DNA of 64,000 bases from Biscogniauxia marginata (GCA_022695795.1 MU404092.1:62001-126000), one strand, 5' to 3'; shown: positions 11,701 to 23,897, numbered from the stretch's first letter. The notes: generated from the letters alone by a model not told the origin. Numbers and translations: made by a program.

Positions 11701-14112
11701 ATAAATTACAGAACTTTAAAAAAATATATCTAGTTATAAAAATGGCAAGGTATTAAAATAAATAATCCCTTTCTCGGTAACCATTTAAGAATATCTTAAG
11801 CAAGTTATTTTTGACATTATATATATATTAAACCACGATATGATCCTAGGAATAAATTAACTTAAAAAAAGCAATTCATAAATAAATTTCGAGATAAACA
11901 CGCTTTATTAAAATCAAGATTAAGAGGAATTAATTATTACGGGTTATAAAATAAATACCGCAAATAACACTAAAAAAACGAATATAAAAACGAAATATAT
12001 TGCTTATATAATTCGAGTAATTAAACCTAAAAATCTAATGAAAAAAGTACTATATAAATACCTCCGTTTTTATAAATTATTTAAAAATAAAACAAAAAAA
12101 GAATTAATAAAATATAGCTAATAAATTTACTAAATTTACTTTAAAAAAGGAAAATAACTAAAATTATTTTTAATATATCTTATAAATCAACAAAATAAAA
12201 AGCATTATAAAAAGGAATTTAAAAGGACCTTAATAAAAGATATATTCGAGAGTCGAAATCCTTGTTAAGATACCTAGTAATCATAATACTAAAGATCGAC
12301 AAAAATAAAAAATAACATATTAATAAAAAAAGAAATTTAGTATAACGACAAGTAATTAACTACCGACACCTTAATAAAGTAACAAAGAAGAATAAATACT
12401 CGTTATTACTAATAAAACTCATAAAAAATAAATTAATAAAGCTTAAATCTTTATAATATTAAACCTCCGCGATAGTTATTATATAATTAAAATAACTAAA
12501 AAATATAAATAATACACCACTTTCTAGACAATATATAGATATTATAAGTACAAGGTTATGCTATTTAAACTTATTAACATACCCGTTATATTTTAACATA
12601 TGATTATAATAATTCTTCGTAAGTTTCTAGATAAATTTATATTTGTTTATTTAAACGATATATTAATTTACTTAGAAAACGAGAAGAAACATAAAAAACA
12701 TATAAAATAAGTGTTAAAACCCTTAAAAAAGGCAAAACTACTTATTTATTCGACTAAAAGTAAATGGCATATTAAAAAACTAAATTATTTAAGGTTTATA
12801 ATAAGTCTAGGAGAAATCCGCATTTAAAAGGGAAAAATAGTAATAATTAAGGATTAACTAGAACTTAAAAGTATTATAAACATACGTACATTTCTTGGTT
12901 TTATTAATTACGTTAAATAATTTATTTAAGATTTTAAGCGAATCGCTAAACCGCTAACGGAATTAATTATTTTAGTAAAAACAAGAAAAGCTTTTTATTT
13001 CATTAAAAAAACTAAATAAGCTTTTTAATAACTAAAAAAAGTTATAACTAATAAGGTTATATATAAACTTTTAAACGAAAATAAGAAGAAACAACTAAAA
13101 ATAAACGCCTTAGATTTTGTTATCGAAATAGTTTTAAAGCAACTAAAAAACAATAAAAAATAATACTTAGTCGCGTACTTATTTAAGGCACTACATAATA
13201 CTAAACTAAATTATTAAATTTATAATAAATAATTATTAATAGTTATTAAAACACTAAAAGAATAAAAACTATGGCTTAACGGAACTAAAGAACTTATTAA
13301 TATTTATTTAAATCATAAAAACCTTATACGATTTATAATAATATAAACGCTTAATTAAAGACATAAGCGTTAAATAATTTTCTTATTAAAATTCAATTTT
13401 AGAATTTATTATATTAAAAGAAAAGAAAACATTTAAATAAATCTTCTTAGTAAAAAAGGAGATTATAAATTAAAAATTAATAAAAAAGATATCTAAATGT
13501 TTAAATAATAAAATAACGAATTAATATAAAAAACTAGAAATAACGTTTTAAGGAAAGTTATAATTAAAAAGAAAAATAATTATAATCTTAATAAGGATTT
13601 AGTAATAAACTTCTCTTATATAAAGAAAAGGTTTATATACTAAAACGAGTATAAAACGAATTTATTAAAGAATTCTATAAACACCTTTTACACGGTCACT
13701 AAGGAATCTTTAAAACGTTAAAACGGTTATAAAAAGAATTTAACTTTTTAGGAATAAAACAAACAATTATAAGAATTATAAAAAATTATAATATTTATAA
13801 TAAAACTAAAGCATTACGATATAAACCATATAAATTATTATAACTAATTTAAATACCTAAAAAAGCATAACACACGATTATATGGGATTTTATAGTGAAA
13901 CTCCTTAAGTCAAAAGATCCTACCACAGGAGTACCTTATAACAATATATAAGTAATAGTTAACCGACTCACGAAGTATGCCTACTTCCTACCGTTCAACG
14001 AGTCAAGCACAGCAAAACAACTAGCTTTTAGTTTCTTGAAAAAATACGTCAATAAACATGGATTACCAGAACGCATTGTTTCAAACAGAGATAAGTTGTT
14101 CACGTCAAAGTT
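8718..14112 (+). pseudogene. Gag-Pol relic of Gypsy element 2
   Basis: The start at 8718 is followed within a few codons by RIP stops. The reverse-transcriptase motif at 12645-12671 reads VYLNDILIY: the first catalytic Asp has become Asn (GAC->AAC), so the enzyme would be dead even without the stops. In the zinc knuckle near 9760 the first two cysteines have become Tyr (TGT->TAT). The integrase segment is well preserved near its end, with RLTKYAYFLPFNESS and then RDKLFTSKF at about 14088-14114, where it stops at the junction with the LTR fragment. Confidence 0.8.
10314..10505. mobile_element. Nested solo LTR, not RIP-mutated
   Basis: 192 bp starting TGATGGTTGGATGAC and ending CCTACTAACA, with a perfect 5-bp target duplication AATAA at 10309-10313 and 10506-10510. 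Removing it and one duplication restores the alignment with the other Gypsy copy (reverse strand near 5640). A TATA-like TATAAATAC lies at 10375-10383. It has ordinary base composition and intact CpA sites inside a host element saturated with RIP changes, so it arrived after that RIP episode. The parent family is not known; size and ends would suit a Copia-type LTR. Confidence 0.85.
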
Positions 14113-14214
14113 TTGAACCAACCTCGATCTACTGTTACCTTCAAATCAAGAAAACCTAGTACGTACTCACCTGTGAAGTCAGCTGACTAGGAACACACAG
14201 GGAGGTTCGTCACA
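14113..14214 (+). repeat. 3' LTR remnant of Gypsy element 2, un-RIPed
   Basis: This is the terminal 102 bp of the LTR, matching 8540-8641 with no indels. It keeps C and G at the positions where the 5' LTR has T and A, so it shows the pre-RIP sequence. Sequence from about 13960 onward shares this normal composition. Confidence 0.85.
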
Positions 14215-17200
14215 ATTAATCGTATAATTATATAGTTAATAAGACGGTAATTAACGTGTTACCTTTTTAATTATAATATAAAAATAGTTTTAATATTTAA
14301 ATAAGACGTTAAATAAAGCGGTTTTTTCCTTTTTAATGTATATTATTAATTAAATAATTAATATGTTTTTATCGAACATTATATTTTTATTATAAATAAA
14401 AGAAATATTATTAATATATTTTTTAATATAATGTTACTAATAATAATTAAAATTAAACTTTAATTTTTTGTTTTAATCGTGATATAAGTTAAAAGGTTAA
14501 TATTTAGTTATTTATTAAAATAAAAGGATTATATTATATTTGTAATTTAAAAAGGTGATTTCAAATAAAAGCTTATTATAATAATTTCTTTTTTTAAATA
14601 TAATATCCGGCGCGAAATAGATTTTAACGTTAAAAATAATTTCTTTATTATATATTTTAATTATTTTTTTTAATAAAGCGCTTATAAATTAAAATTTAAT
14701 ATATTTTTAAGAAATTTCGATTAATTAAAAATATCGAAGTATTTATATTTATTAAAACCTTAATAAAAATCATGCGTTTTTAAAATATAAAAGTTATAAT
14801 TATTATAAGTTTATTTCTTATGCGAAGCCGTTTACGCGTTAAAAAGGCGAGGTTAAACGTAAAGTATTTAATTATAAATACGATTAACGCGCGAGATAAT
14901 GTAATTTCGTTTAAATCGTTAAAAGCTTTATATATATGTTTTAATTTAAGCGAGAAGCGAGAATTTTAGTTTTAGCGTTATATAAAAATAATTAAAAATT
15001 CGTGTTTATTAATTAATTATAAAGTTCTTATAAATAAAGCGGAAAGGCTTAATAAAAATCCTTTTTTATTTTAATATTTAATTTATATATATTAAAATTT
15101 TTTTAAATAAATTAAAAGAGGCTTTAACGATTTTAACTTTTTTGGGTTTTAAGTTTTTCTTTTCGATTTAAAGCTTTTTATCTTTTTAATTTTAGCGATT
15201 ATTAATGTTTTTTTTAAAGTTAAAAGTAATTTATTATTATCGATATCTTATTTAATATAACACTTTTTCGTTATATGCGAATTTTTACCGTATTAAATTT
15301 TTTTTTTTTCCTTTTTTTATTTATTAATATTTTTTTAATCGACGCCTTTTAACGCTTTTTTATCGTGGTTTAAACGTTTTTATTATTTATTTAAATCCTT
15401 AAATTCTTTAAAATTAAACTCTTTTTTTTTAGTTTAACAAGGTTAATATTTATAGCCTTGTAAACTTATTTGGCTTTTTTAATTATAATAATAAAATTTT
15501 TATCGATATTAAAAACGTTTTTTTAACGAGAATAAACTAAATTAAAAATCTTTATTAAAAAGGCGTTAAAAATAGTATTTTATAATTAAAAGCTAATAAG
15601 TCGTGTTTAAATATTAAAGTTTATTACTTAAGTTAAGTAATAAGTAATATCGCTTTAATATTTAAAGGTTTTTAACTTTTTTAGTCGTTTAAAAGGTTTA
15701 GTAATATCGTAAAATCGTTTTTAAATTAAAGCGAAATAATTATTTTAATTGTTAAATATATATATATATATATATATATATTAATTAACATATAGTTTTT
15801 TTTAATATTAATTAAAAGCGATTTTATTTATATTATTTTAGTTTTATCGTTTTTAAAAAAGTTATAATATATATTTAAAAAAGTTATAATATATATTTAA
15901 AAAAGTTATAATATATATTTAAAAATATTTCGATAAATATTTATTAAATATAAATATTTTTTATATTTTTATCGTTATATATTAAAGGTTTATTTATTTA
16001 AAGTTAAATGTTCTTTTTTTAAGGCTTAAATAAAAACTTTAAATAAGTTTTTTATTAAACTCGTTTTTATAAGTCATTTAAACGATAAAGGGCCCTTTAT
16101 TAATCGCTTTAATTCCTTTAATAAGCTTTTTAAGGGTTTTTTATCGTAATTTTCGTTATTATTATTATTATTCTCGAAGTCGAATCCTTTTAAACGGCTT
16201 ATTTATTAAAACAAAGCTACTTATTTAAATATAGCTTTTTTATATATTTTCGTTAATTTTATATATAATGAAATTTCAAGAAAACAAGAATGTTGTTATC
16301 TCGGAAATAAAAAGGAATTATAGCGATTTACTTTAGTTAAAAAGCGGGAGTGTTAACGAAAAACGTCAAGGCCGCGGCGGTTTTTAAAGTAATTAACGAG
16401 TTATAAATAAAGATTTTCTTTTTTAACGAAAAGTTTAAAATAAGTTTCATATTAAAGAGAATAAAAAAGGTTATTTATTTATTTAAAGATTTAACTTGCT
16501 TTTTATAATTTAAGTTTTAACGAAAATATTTTAAATTAGCTTTTATTTTCGCGAATAATTTATAAATATTAAAGTTTTAATTTTAATTTTAATTTTTAAT
16601 TTCTTGGTTTTAATGTTTTAAGTTTTATTAAGCTTTATAAAGCGTTTTTATCGTGTCGTAAGCTTTTCGTTAAAACTCTTTTTAGTTTTTTATAACGGTT
16701 ATTATACGTTTTAAAGACTTTTATTACTAAGTGTTATTTTTCGCGTAAATAGTTATTTATTAATAAACGGCGATTACGAAGTGGTTATTTATTTTAATTA
16801 TATTACTTTTAAAATTTTTAAGATTATTAAATAGTTTATTATTATTATTAAATATTTAATGTATTACGTTGTTAAAAGTATTATAATTAATACGAAGCTA
16901 GTTTAAAACGTTATTATTAATTTTATTTTTCTTTATTACGAAGTTAATCACGTTATTTAAAACTTAATTTATTTAAATAATAAGGTTTTAAAGTTATAAA
17001 GCGGGGTTATTAATAATATTATTATTTATATTCGAAATATAAAAGTTTTATATAATTATGTTAAACAAAAACAAGGTAAATAAAACGATAAAGTCGTTTA
17101 TTTCCTCGGGGTTTTAAATTATCGACATATTAAGTAGTAATTCTAAAACGAAAAGAAAGGCGAAACGGTTATAAAAAGGGTTTATAAAAATAATTTTCCT

Positions 17201-17350
17201 TTTTTAAAAATTTTAAAGGTATATAACTTATAATAACAATTATAAATTATTAAAATAATAGTAATATATTTTATTAAGTTGAGCCTTGTTAATTTAAGTT
17301 TTTTTTTGTTTATTTAACTCGATTTCTTTATATATATATAAATAAGATAG
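14215..17350. other. Unidentified RIP-degraded relics
   Basis: 3.1 kb of very AT-rich sequence with no coding frame and no LTR that I can pair. It contains a (TA)n run near 15757-15780, a 22-bp tandem repeat at 15854-15919, and ATT runs near 16155 and 16840. Probably one or more old transposons beyond recognition. Confidence 0.6.
15854..15919. repeat. 22-bp tandem repeat, three copies
   Basis: Three identical, head-to-tail 22-bp units (TAAAAAAGTTATAATATATA plus TT) lie at 15854-15875, 15876-15897 and 15898-15919. A fourth copy fades after TAAAAATA. Confidence 0.85.
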
Positions 17351-17702
17351 TGTTACGTATAATAAGGGTACTTCCGGACCTTAAATCCGGATACCTCTCT
17401 TTTCCAGCCTAATATGCCATAAGGCTTTAACTGCATACCTGCCTTATTGCTGCCGGGTGACTTGTCCGTATATGCCCTTCATAACAGAAACCTGTATAGA
17501 TAAATGCTAACCACAAACGGAAGTCCGTCTTTTAATAACAGATAAATAGAGGCCACTCCGTAACTCATATTGTCTTCTTACGTGAAAAATGCTGTAAGGT
17601 ATCGACCTGTTTTACTGTCTCTTGAGCCTCTACTTATTGACTGCTTTTATATTGTAACGCGATGTTTTCATCGAGGCTTAGCCAAGAGACCAGTTAGTAA
17701 CA
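17351..17702. mobile_element. LTR-like sequence at the edge of the AT-rich block
   Basis: 352 bp beginning TGTTACGTATAATAAGG and ending CCAGTTAGTAACA, so TGTTAC / GTAACA form a perfect terminal inverted repeat with TG..CA ends, as in an LTR. It has a TATA-like GATAAATAGA near 17542. Base composition is nearly normal, while the sequence to its left is RIP-degraded. The 5-bp flanks (GATAG and CCTTT) do not match. It may be a solo LTR whose duplication was lost, or the end of an element whose body lies in the AT-rich relic. Confidence 0.5.
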
Positions 17703-18483
17703 CCTTTTGATATCTTCACTTCACAACGTTGATTTTTGCGGTGATTATATAGACATTCTGTCGCAGCTGCCGTTAGGTTGTAACGAACAAAACTCACTCT
17801 GACACTACAGTCGTCGCCGGAATTGTTGTCAAGCAGGGATTTAAGCTTAGAGGTGGGAGGTAAATAATTATGTTTTTCGACTAGCGTTTAAGTAGTGTAA
17901 CTCGCCATGGTCTCTCCATAGTCGTACCATCGACTTGTATTATAAAATACTTTCAGGTATAGTTCGACCTAGTTCTACCGTAAATACTTCCAGTTCAGGT
18001 ACCTATGTATAATTCGTCCTAACAAGAATCAGTGGGCTAGACATGCGGTACCAGGCCCATATCAGCTGACCACATAACTCAAGACACTAGCAGGTTACAC
18101 ATGTTTGACGCCCTTGATTTAAGTGAGTGAAGAACAAACGAAATACGTATCTAAAGGGTGATTCAATACATGCAAATCTAAAATTCGATAAGCGGTCGGT
18201 GGTATATTTCCTGAATTGGCGGAAATGCGGCGGAATGATTGGTGTCGTATGAGCAGCCGGGAACCTTCCAAGATTGCATTTGGGGGACACAATTGTGGGG
18301 CTCCAAGTTGACAAGTACATACCTGGGTAGGTACATAGGTACATACATACATACATAAGGTAGGCACGTACCTTTAGTCGAAAAACGATGTCGTGAAAAT
18401 TCATCCAAGCTCTCCCGCCTGCCACCTTCGACAAAAACAAGCCACAGGCATTTCAGATCCAATTTACGGTGTCTCGTTCAAAA
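17703..18483. other. Intergenic, upstream of DUS3
   Basis: Normal-composition sequence with no credible gene. It contains a short TACA microsatellite (18339-18357) and CCTGGGTAGGTA-like tracts common in this window. It presumably holds the DUS3 promoter and 5' leader. Confidence 0.6.
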
Positions 18484-20857
18484 ATGTCGGAGAGCACGCC
18501 CACAGAGGAGACGGGTGCTTTCAATACCGCTAGCAACTCGGGAAACCCCCTCAAACATAATGCCAATGACCATGTCCACATGCAGGATACACCCGACTCG
18601 GAAGCTCACGAACCCACGTCTAAGAGACAAAAAGTAAGCCACGATGAGGCTTCGGAGCAATCCACAACCGCAAGAGCGGCCGAGAGGAAATCAGGCGTTG
18701 CGCCCATCAAGGCCGAGTGAGCACGCTGCTAGCCAAGACTCACCGTCACACATGCACCGAAATTAACAAGTTCTCCTAGATACCTTATTTCTCATGAAGC
18801 CCAAGGCACCTACGACGATGATGCCGCCGAAGGCTCTACTGCCGCAGAGGATGCCGCCAATGGCAGGGAAAACCCCCAAGGTGATGGCAAGAAGGGGAAG
18901 GGAAAGAAAAAGAAGCAGAGCGGTCAGAATCAGAACCGCACTTACGGCCACTTCGAGGATACATTACGGCTATGCAACAGCAGGACCTACAGCAATGAGT
19001 TTTCTCCCAAGCCGTGCAAGTTTGGCGAGCGGTGTAACATGTGCCACGACCTACGCAAGTATTTCAGCGAGGGGCGGCGTGCCGACGTAGAGACCTTGGG
19101 CGGCAAATGCCCCGTCTTCGAGCAGTACGGCCGATGTACCGCTGGGTGGAAGTGCCGCTTCGTCAAGAGCCACTCGAAGGAGGTCGTCCACGAGGATGGC
19201 CGAAATGAGCTGGTGCTGATCCACGGTTCCGACCAGGCAGCGAACAGCGACGACGCCGAAGATCCAGATGCGAGACCTGGCATCGTCAATGTTGCTACAT
19301 CCGACAACAAGTGGGATCTCGCCAAGAAGAAGATCAGGCTCGAGAAGTCCGAGGCTTACACCAAATGGCTAGAGAAGGACACCGAATTGACGCGGCAGTT
19401 TTACAACCGGCAAAAGCAGCAAGAGGAAGGCAATACGGGTACCGCTGAAGTAGAGGACCTCAGAGCACAGTTCACGGATCCACCGCTCAAGCCGTCGGAA
19501 AAGAGGAAGATCTATTTCGGGCCGGAAACACCTATCTTGGCACCGCTCACTACACAGGGCAATCTGCCTTTCCGGAGATTGTGTGCTGAACTAGGAGCTC
19601 AGGTCACATACTCAGAGATGGCTATGGGATTGCCTCTTGTGCAAGGGCAAAAGGGCGAATGGGCTCTTATGAAGACTCACGAGACCGAATTAGTCCCCCC
19701 TCGGTTCATTCCTGGAAAGGGCGAAGTCGTCAAGGGCTACGATAACTCGAAAGACCTGAAATGGGGAGCACAAATTTCCGGCAATCAACCATGGGTAGTG
19801 ATGAAGGCCACGGAAGCTCTTACAAAGTTCCTCCCCTATCTTCGTGTGGTAGATTTGAACTGCGGTTGCCCTATCGATCTAGTCTTCCAGACGGGAGCGG
19901 GCTCTGGCCTCCTTGACACGCCAAGTAAGTTGGAGAAGATGATTAGGGGCATGAACACAGTTTCTGGAGAAGTGCCTATAACTACGAAGCTACGGACTGG
20001 TGTTAGAGACGGGAGGCCAACGGCTGCCAGGCTTATTGAGAGGCTTGCCTTCGGCAGTCCCGATTTCCGTGAAAGGCTCGGGGCGCCCGGCTGTGCTGCA
20101 ATTACACTACACGGACGAAGTAGACAGCAGCGGTATCTGAAGAGAGCTAACTGGGAATACATCGCCGAATGCTCTGCCCTCATCAAGTCGTACAAGGATA
20201 AGAAGGACGAGCTCACAGACACAGCGGGGGCGCCGGACGAAAGCACGCAGGCGAACACGGTCGACGGGAAGGTGTATTTTATTGGTAATGGCGACTGCTA
20301 CTCGCACGTAGACTACTTCGAGCACATCGAAAAGGCCAAGGTGGACACGGTGATGGTTGCCAGAGGAGCCATGATCAAGCCCTGGGTATTTGAGGAGATC
20401 GAGAAGGGCCAGTACCTGGATAAGTCGGCGTCCGAGCGACTCGGGTATATTGAGAAATTTGTGCGGTACGGGCTGGAGGCGTGGGGAACGGACGAGCTCG
20501 GCTTGGGCTTCACGCGGCGGTTCCTACTGGAATGGCTGAGCTTCACCCATCGATACATTCCCGTCGGGATTCTGGAGCATCTCCCTCCTAGTCTAAATGA
20601 TAGGCCGCCTAGCTACAGAGGGAGGAATGACCTGGAAACGTTGCTCGCCAGTCCCAACTACAAGGACTGGATCAAGATCAGGTAAGGCTTTGATTTGTTT
20701 ATCCTCCACTCCCCGTCACCTGGTGAATTGCGTCTAGCAAACATGGACTAACCCCCCTGGCGCACATAGCGAGATGTTCCTTGGCCCGGCGCACCCGAAC
20801 TTCACATTCCAGCCGAAGCACAAGTCCAACAGTTACGAGATCGAGGCAGAAGGCTGA
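18484..20857 (+). CDS. DUS3: tRNA-dihydrouridine(47) synthase, Dus3 family
   Basis: Dus3 reduces uridine 47 in the variable loop of cytoplasmic tRNAs with FMN and NAD(P)H. Exons are 18484-18716, 18780-20681 and 20770-20857, giving 740 aa; the splice sites are GTGAGC/CTAG and GTAAGG/ATAG. An acidic/Lys-rich N-terminus is followed by CCCH zinc-finger sequence around residues 138-200 ([12 protein letters not shown], then [19 protein letters not shown]). The Dus barrel starts near residue 331 with [22 protein letters not shown] at about 438-442 carries the catalytic Cys. The last exon supplies SEMFLGP, which confirms the final splice. An upstream in-frame GTG at 18469 was not used because ATG 18484 is the first ATG. 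It runs in the same direction as the Bap31-like gene, 1.06 kb upstream of it. Confidence 0.95.
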
Positions 20858-21916
20858 GGGTGTGCGTTTGAGAAGGTATGTAACATATAAATGGTGGACG
20901 TGAGATAGGTAGGTAGTCTATAGTCTATAGTCTATAGTTGGCCCTTTTGCTCCCGTCGCTGCACCCGCCAATGGGGACAGGTTTATTCAAGCCAGCTGGC
21001 TTCTTCGCTTAGAGCGGGCCTAGAACACCGGGGATGGACGAATAAAAGACTGAGGCGTAGCCTCGGACGTTATTATCGAATTCCGAATGAGAATCTGGAT
21101 AGGAACAAGAAGGCCACTCGGGCGAAACGAAGGTTGAGTCCAGTTCAGACGTACGCGCGGCCATAAGTAGGCCCTTTGCTAATAAGCCACATGTCATTTT
21201 TGGCGATCGTGTCTAAATGCCCTACGTCCTCTCACAGCTACCTCCCGTTTGCAATTAATGAAGCAAGATGGTTGTTTAACTACCGTAATGAAAAAGCCTT
21301 TAGTCTTTCTTTTTCATGTACCTAGTAATGTGTGTAATTAGTACGACATAGTGACAAAATTATGAGCAACTCGTTCAAGTCGTTTAGTGTAGGTACATGA
21401 GATGGTTTGACTTAGGTAACTACCCAGGCTAACGTACCTAGGCTGCTGCCCATAATATGTGGGTCTGTACGGATTAATCGATGGATGCGTCACACTGACT
21501 GTGTATAACTGCCCCGTCCACTGCAGGGGGGGAAGCTTTCAAGCCACAAGTGACGTAAATGATTTTCTCAAGCTTTCCAGCTCAGCCCACCGGCCGCCCT
21601 AGTTACACCACTCACGAAGGAGGCCACCTTTTTGACGACCTCCCATGAAAAACAATCCGTCATAGCTTCTTAAGCTTCTTTCCCCCCCAACCCGCACTCG
21701 TACTCGAGAGATAGAACCTTTTTTGACCTACCTCTTTTTGTCAACAAAGGCTTCTTACGCATACCCGCTGACGCATAAGACACACACAGTGGACCTGCTA
21801 GAGCTATCTTTGATATTCTCTTGACTCCTGCACCCTTCCGACACTTCCATCCTTCTTCTGTCCGGTGCCTCAGACACGTCCAACCCACCTAGGCCTGCTG
21901 CTGGACAACCGCCAAA
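20858..21916. other. Intergenic, DUS3 to Bap31-like gene
   Basis: About 1.06 kb without a credible gene. TCTATAG is repeated three times in tandem at about 20919-20939. Pyrimidine-rich sequence just before 21917 is the likely promoter and leader of the next gene. Confidence 0.6.
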
Positions 21917-22888
21917 ATGACTCTTTATTATACTCTTGTATGTCCCATTCAATTGGATTCTCTCCATGTTCGCAATCTACCACGATGATCGTGCTAATCC
22001 CTTACGACCAGGTCTTTGTGCTTCTCGTAGCAGAGATGTCACTGTTCATGCTACTCGTCGTGCCCATGCCCTTCGCCATCCGCCGCAAGATGTTTACGTA
22101 CGTGTTTCCTAAATCCATTCCTATTTCCTCGATTGTGAGATCACCTACACCGAAAGTGAAAAATATAACGAAAACCTTGGGGTTTCTTGATTTTCTTTTG
22201 GACATGATAGTAAAGGATTCAGACGGCGGGCTAACATGTTGGTACATAGCTTCCTCTCCGAAAATCCCTTGGTAGCAAAGATACACCACGGCCTGAAGAT
22301 CACCTTCATCTTCATCCTTATCCTATTCCTCGACAGCGTTAACCGCGTCTATCGTGTACAAGTCGAGTTAGCCAACGTCACCGACTCGAGTAAGGGTTCT
22401 ACGTAAGTCTTTGACTCCCCTCTCCTCCTTCCCCGTATTAATCATCTGGCAACCCACCCACAATACACACGGGGAACCTTTCACAGGCTGACTCCCATCT
22501 TTCTCCCCATAGCGTTGTGATGGGCCACGAGCGTCTCGAAGTGCAGGCACGCAAGTTCTACAGCCAGCGGAATATGTACCTGTGTGGCTTCACGCTGTTC
22601 CTGTCGCTGATCCTAAACCGAACGTACATAATGATCCTTGAGGTGCTGCGGCTGGAGGAGAAGGTGAAACAGTACGAGGGCACCGACCGCAAGACGAAGG
22701 AGAGCGAGAAGCTCGCCGTCGCTGGCAAGCCCGGTGAGATCGCCCGCCTCAATCAGGAGATCGAGCGCCGCGACCGTGACATCGAGACCCTCAAGAAGCA
22801 GGCCGAGGGCCTGTCCCGCGAGTACAACGAACTGTGCGAGAAGTACGGCGAGACCCAGCCACCGGCCGGTACACGCAAGGAGAAATAA
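21917..22888 (+). CDS. Bap31/Yet-family ER membrane protein
   Basis: Members of this family (human BAP31, yeast Yet1/Yet3) sit in the ER membrane and help sorting and export of membrane proteins. Four exons, 21917-21937 (7 codons only), 22012-22097, 22250-22402 and 22513-22888, give 211 aa. The start MTLYYTLVF runs straight into the first membrane segment (about residues 5-25). A second follows near 46-66 (KITFIFILILFLDSVNRVYR) and a third near 103-124 (YLCGFTLFLSLILNRTY), then a charged coiled-coil tail with the end GTRKEK, a lysine-rich C-terminus of the ER-retrieval KKxx type. Length and topology match the family. The tiny first exon is easily missed by gene callers. Confidence 0.95.
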
Positions 22889-23897
22889 ACGAATTGAGTT
22901 GAGTCTCTTCCCGAGTAACTCGTGTTGCGGACGCACTACATTTCACAACTATGCTGTTACGGATTCCTGAGCGCTGTGTGTGAAAGAACGGTGCAATGCT
23001 AAGAGGACAAGGCGAGATGTACTAAAGTATATCAGGACGAGGGTTGTGCTCTGCGCTACTATACTGTAGGACCAGTGCAAGAAGGGAAATTTAGGAGCAG
23101 AAACCCAGATCCTATATATCCAAAATCGATATCGAGTTGAGTGGTGATCGGGTTTTATATTCCGGAAACAAAGAAGAGGAACACAGGAAAAGCTGCATTG
23201 ATCGATTTAAGTTGCGAGGTGGGTTCGGTTGTTAGGCATGTTCAGTGAGGCGTCTTGATCGGTTGCACATCCTTCTGCTTGAGTGATCATGGTCTAACTA
23301 GTCCGGCCTTTTTTCCGTTGTCTACTGGACTTTGTGTTGTACTGAGAAGTATAGGCGAGTAGATATTAAAAAAGGGAAAAGAAAATCCACCATGATGGAG
23401 TTTTACACTGAAACTACATGTGTGCTTTGCCTGGTTTGTGTTGAGTGATATTATTTTATTATATTTCCGTTAGTTGAAGGTGACATAATCTCCTTGAGTA
23501 TTTAGCCTAGTAAGGAATGATTCAATCTAGCCGGCCTGCTGTGGCCAATCCTCCTTTTGTCCGCCATAACATGAATCTCACTCGAGAACCCGGATCTTCA
23601 ACCGCCGCCCAGCGCCGAAGTGCCCCTAATGAAGCCGGCCGTCCGGCCGGCCCGAAATTATCATACAATTTAATTACATGCCCCGACACCACTTAGGTGA
23701 GTAAGTACCTGGCCAAGTCCAAAAGAGAAGCATGTCAAAAAAAGAAGAAAGGGGCAGGCTACTTGCTCACTCTGCCATCCTGTCCTTGACAACTCCGAAT
23801 AATTTCTTCCCCCCCATTTCCCCTTTCCTCCTTTCTTTATTATCCCAACCCCCATCCGGTTTTTTTTTTCGGGGGGGGAGGGAGAGGAGAAGGTTTC
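22889..23897. other. Intergenic between convergent genes
   Basis: About 1 kb between the 3' ends of two convergent genes. It contains a T10 run followed by a G-rich run near 23860-23885. I see no gene. Confidence 0.6.

Larger units (their letters stand above)
8170..14214 (+). mobile_element. Second Gypsy-type element, opposite orientation, 3'-truncated
   Basis: It has a complete 5' LTR at 8170-8641, a Gag start at 8718, a mutated zinc knuckle near 9760, a reverse-transcriptase motif at 12645-12671, and integrase sequence at 13890-14112. It then passes directly into the last 102 bp of an LTR (14113-14214). The rest of integrase, the downstream region and most of the 3' LTR are missing. The flanks TTATT and ATTAA do not form a target duplication, in keeping with a rearranged end. 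Gag-Pol is clearly homologous to element 1, but the first part (U3) of its LTR is different, so the two are sister subfamilies. A later solo LTR interrupts it at 10314-10505. Confidence 0.85.
1..17350. other. RIP-degraded AT-rich transposon block
   Basis: The whole stretch is strongly AT-rich, with stops in every frame. Where two copies of the same repeat can be compared, the differences are C->T or G->A transitions, which is the mark of RIP in ascomycetes. It holds two related Gypsy-type elements in opposite orientation, one later nested LTR, and unassignable relics. Base composition returns to normal sharply near 17351. Bases 1-157 and 7649-8169 are AT-rich sequence in which I recognise nothing. 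Confidence 0.9.

Noticed and set aside
15740..15930. CRISPR-like array
   Set aside because: AT tandem repeats without spacers, in a eukaryotic genome; a simple tandem repeat.
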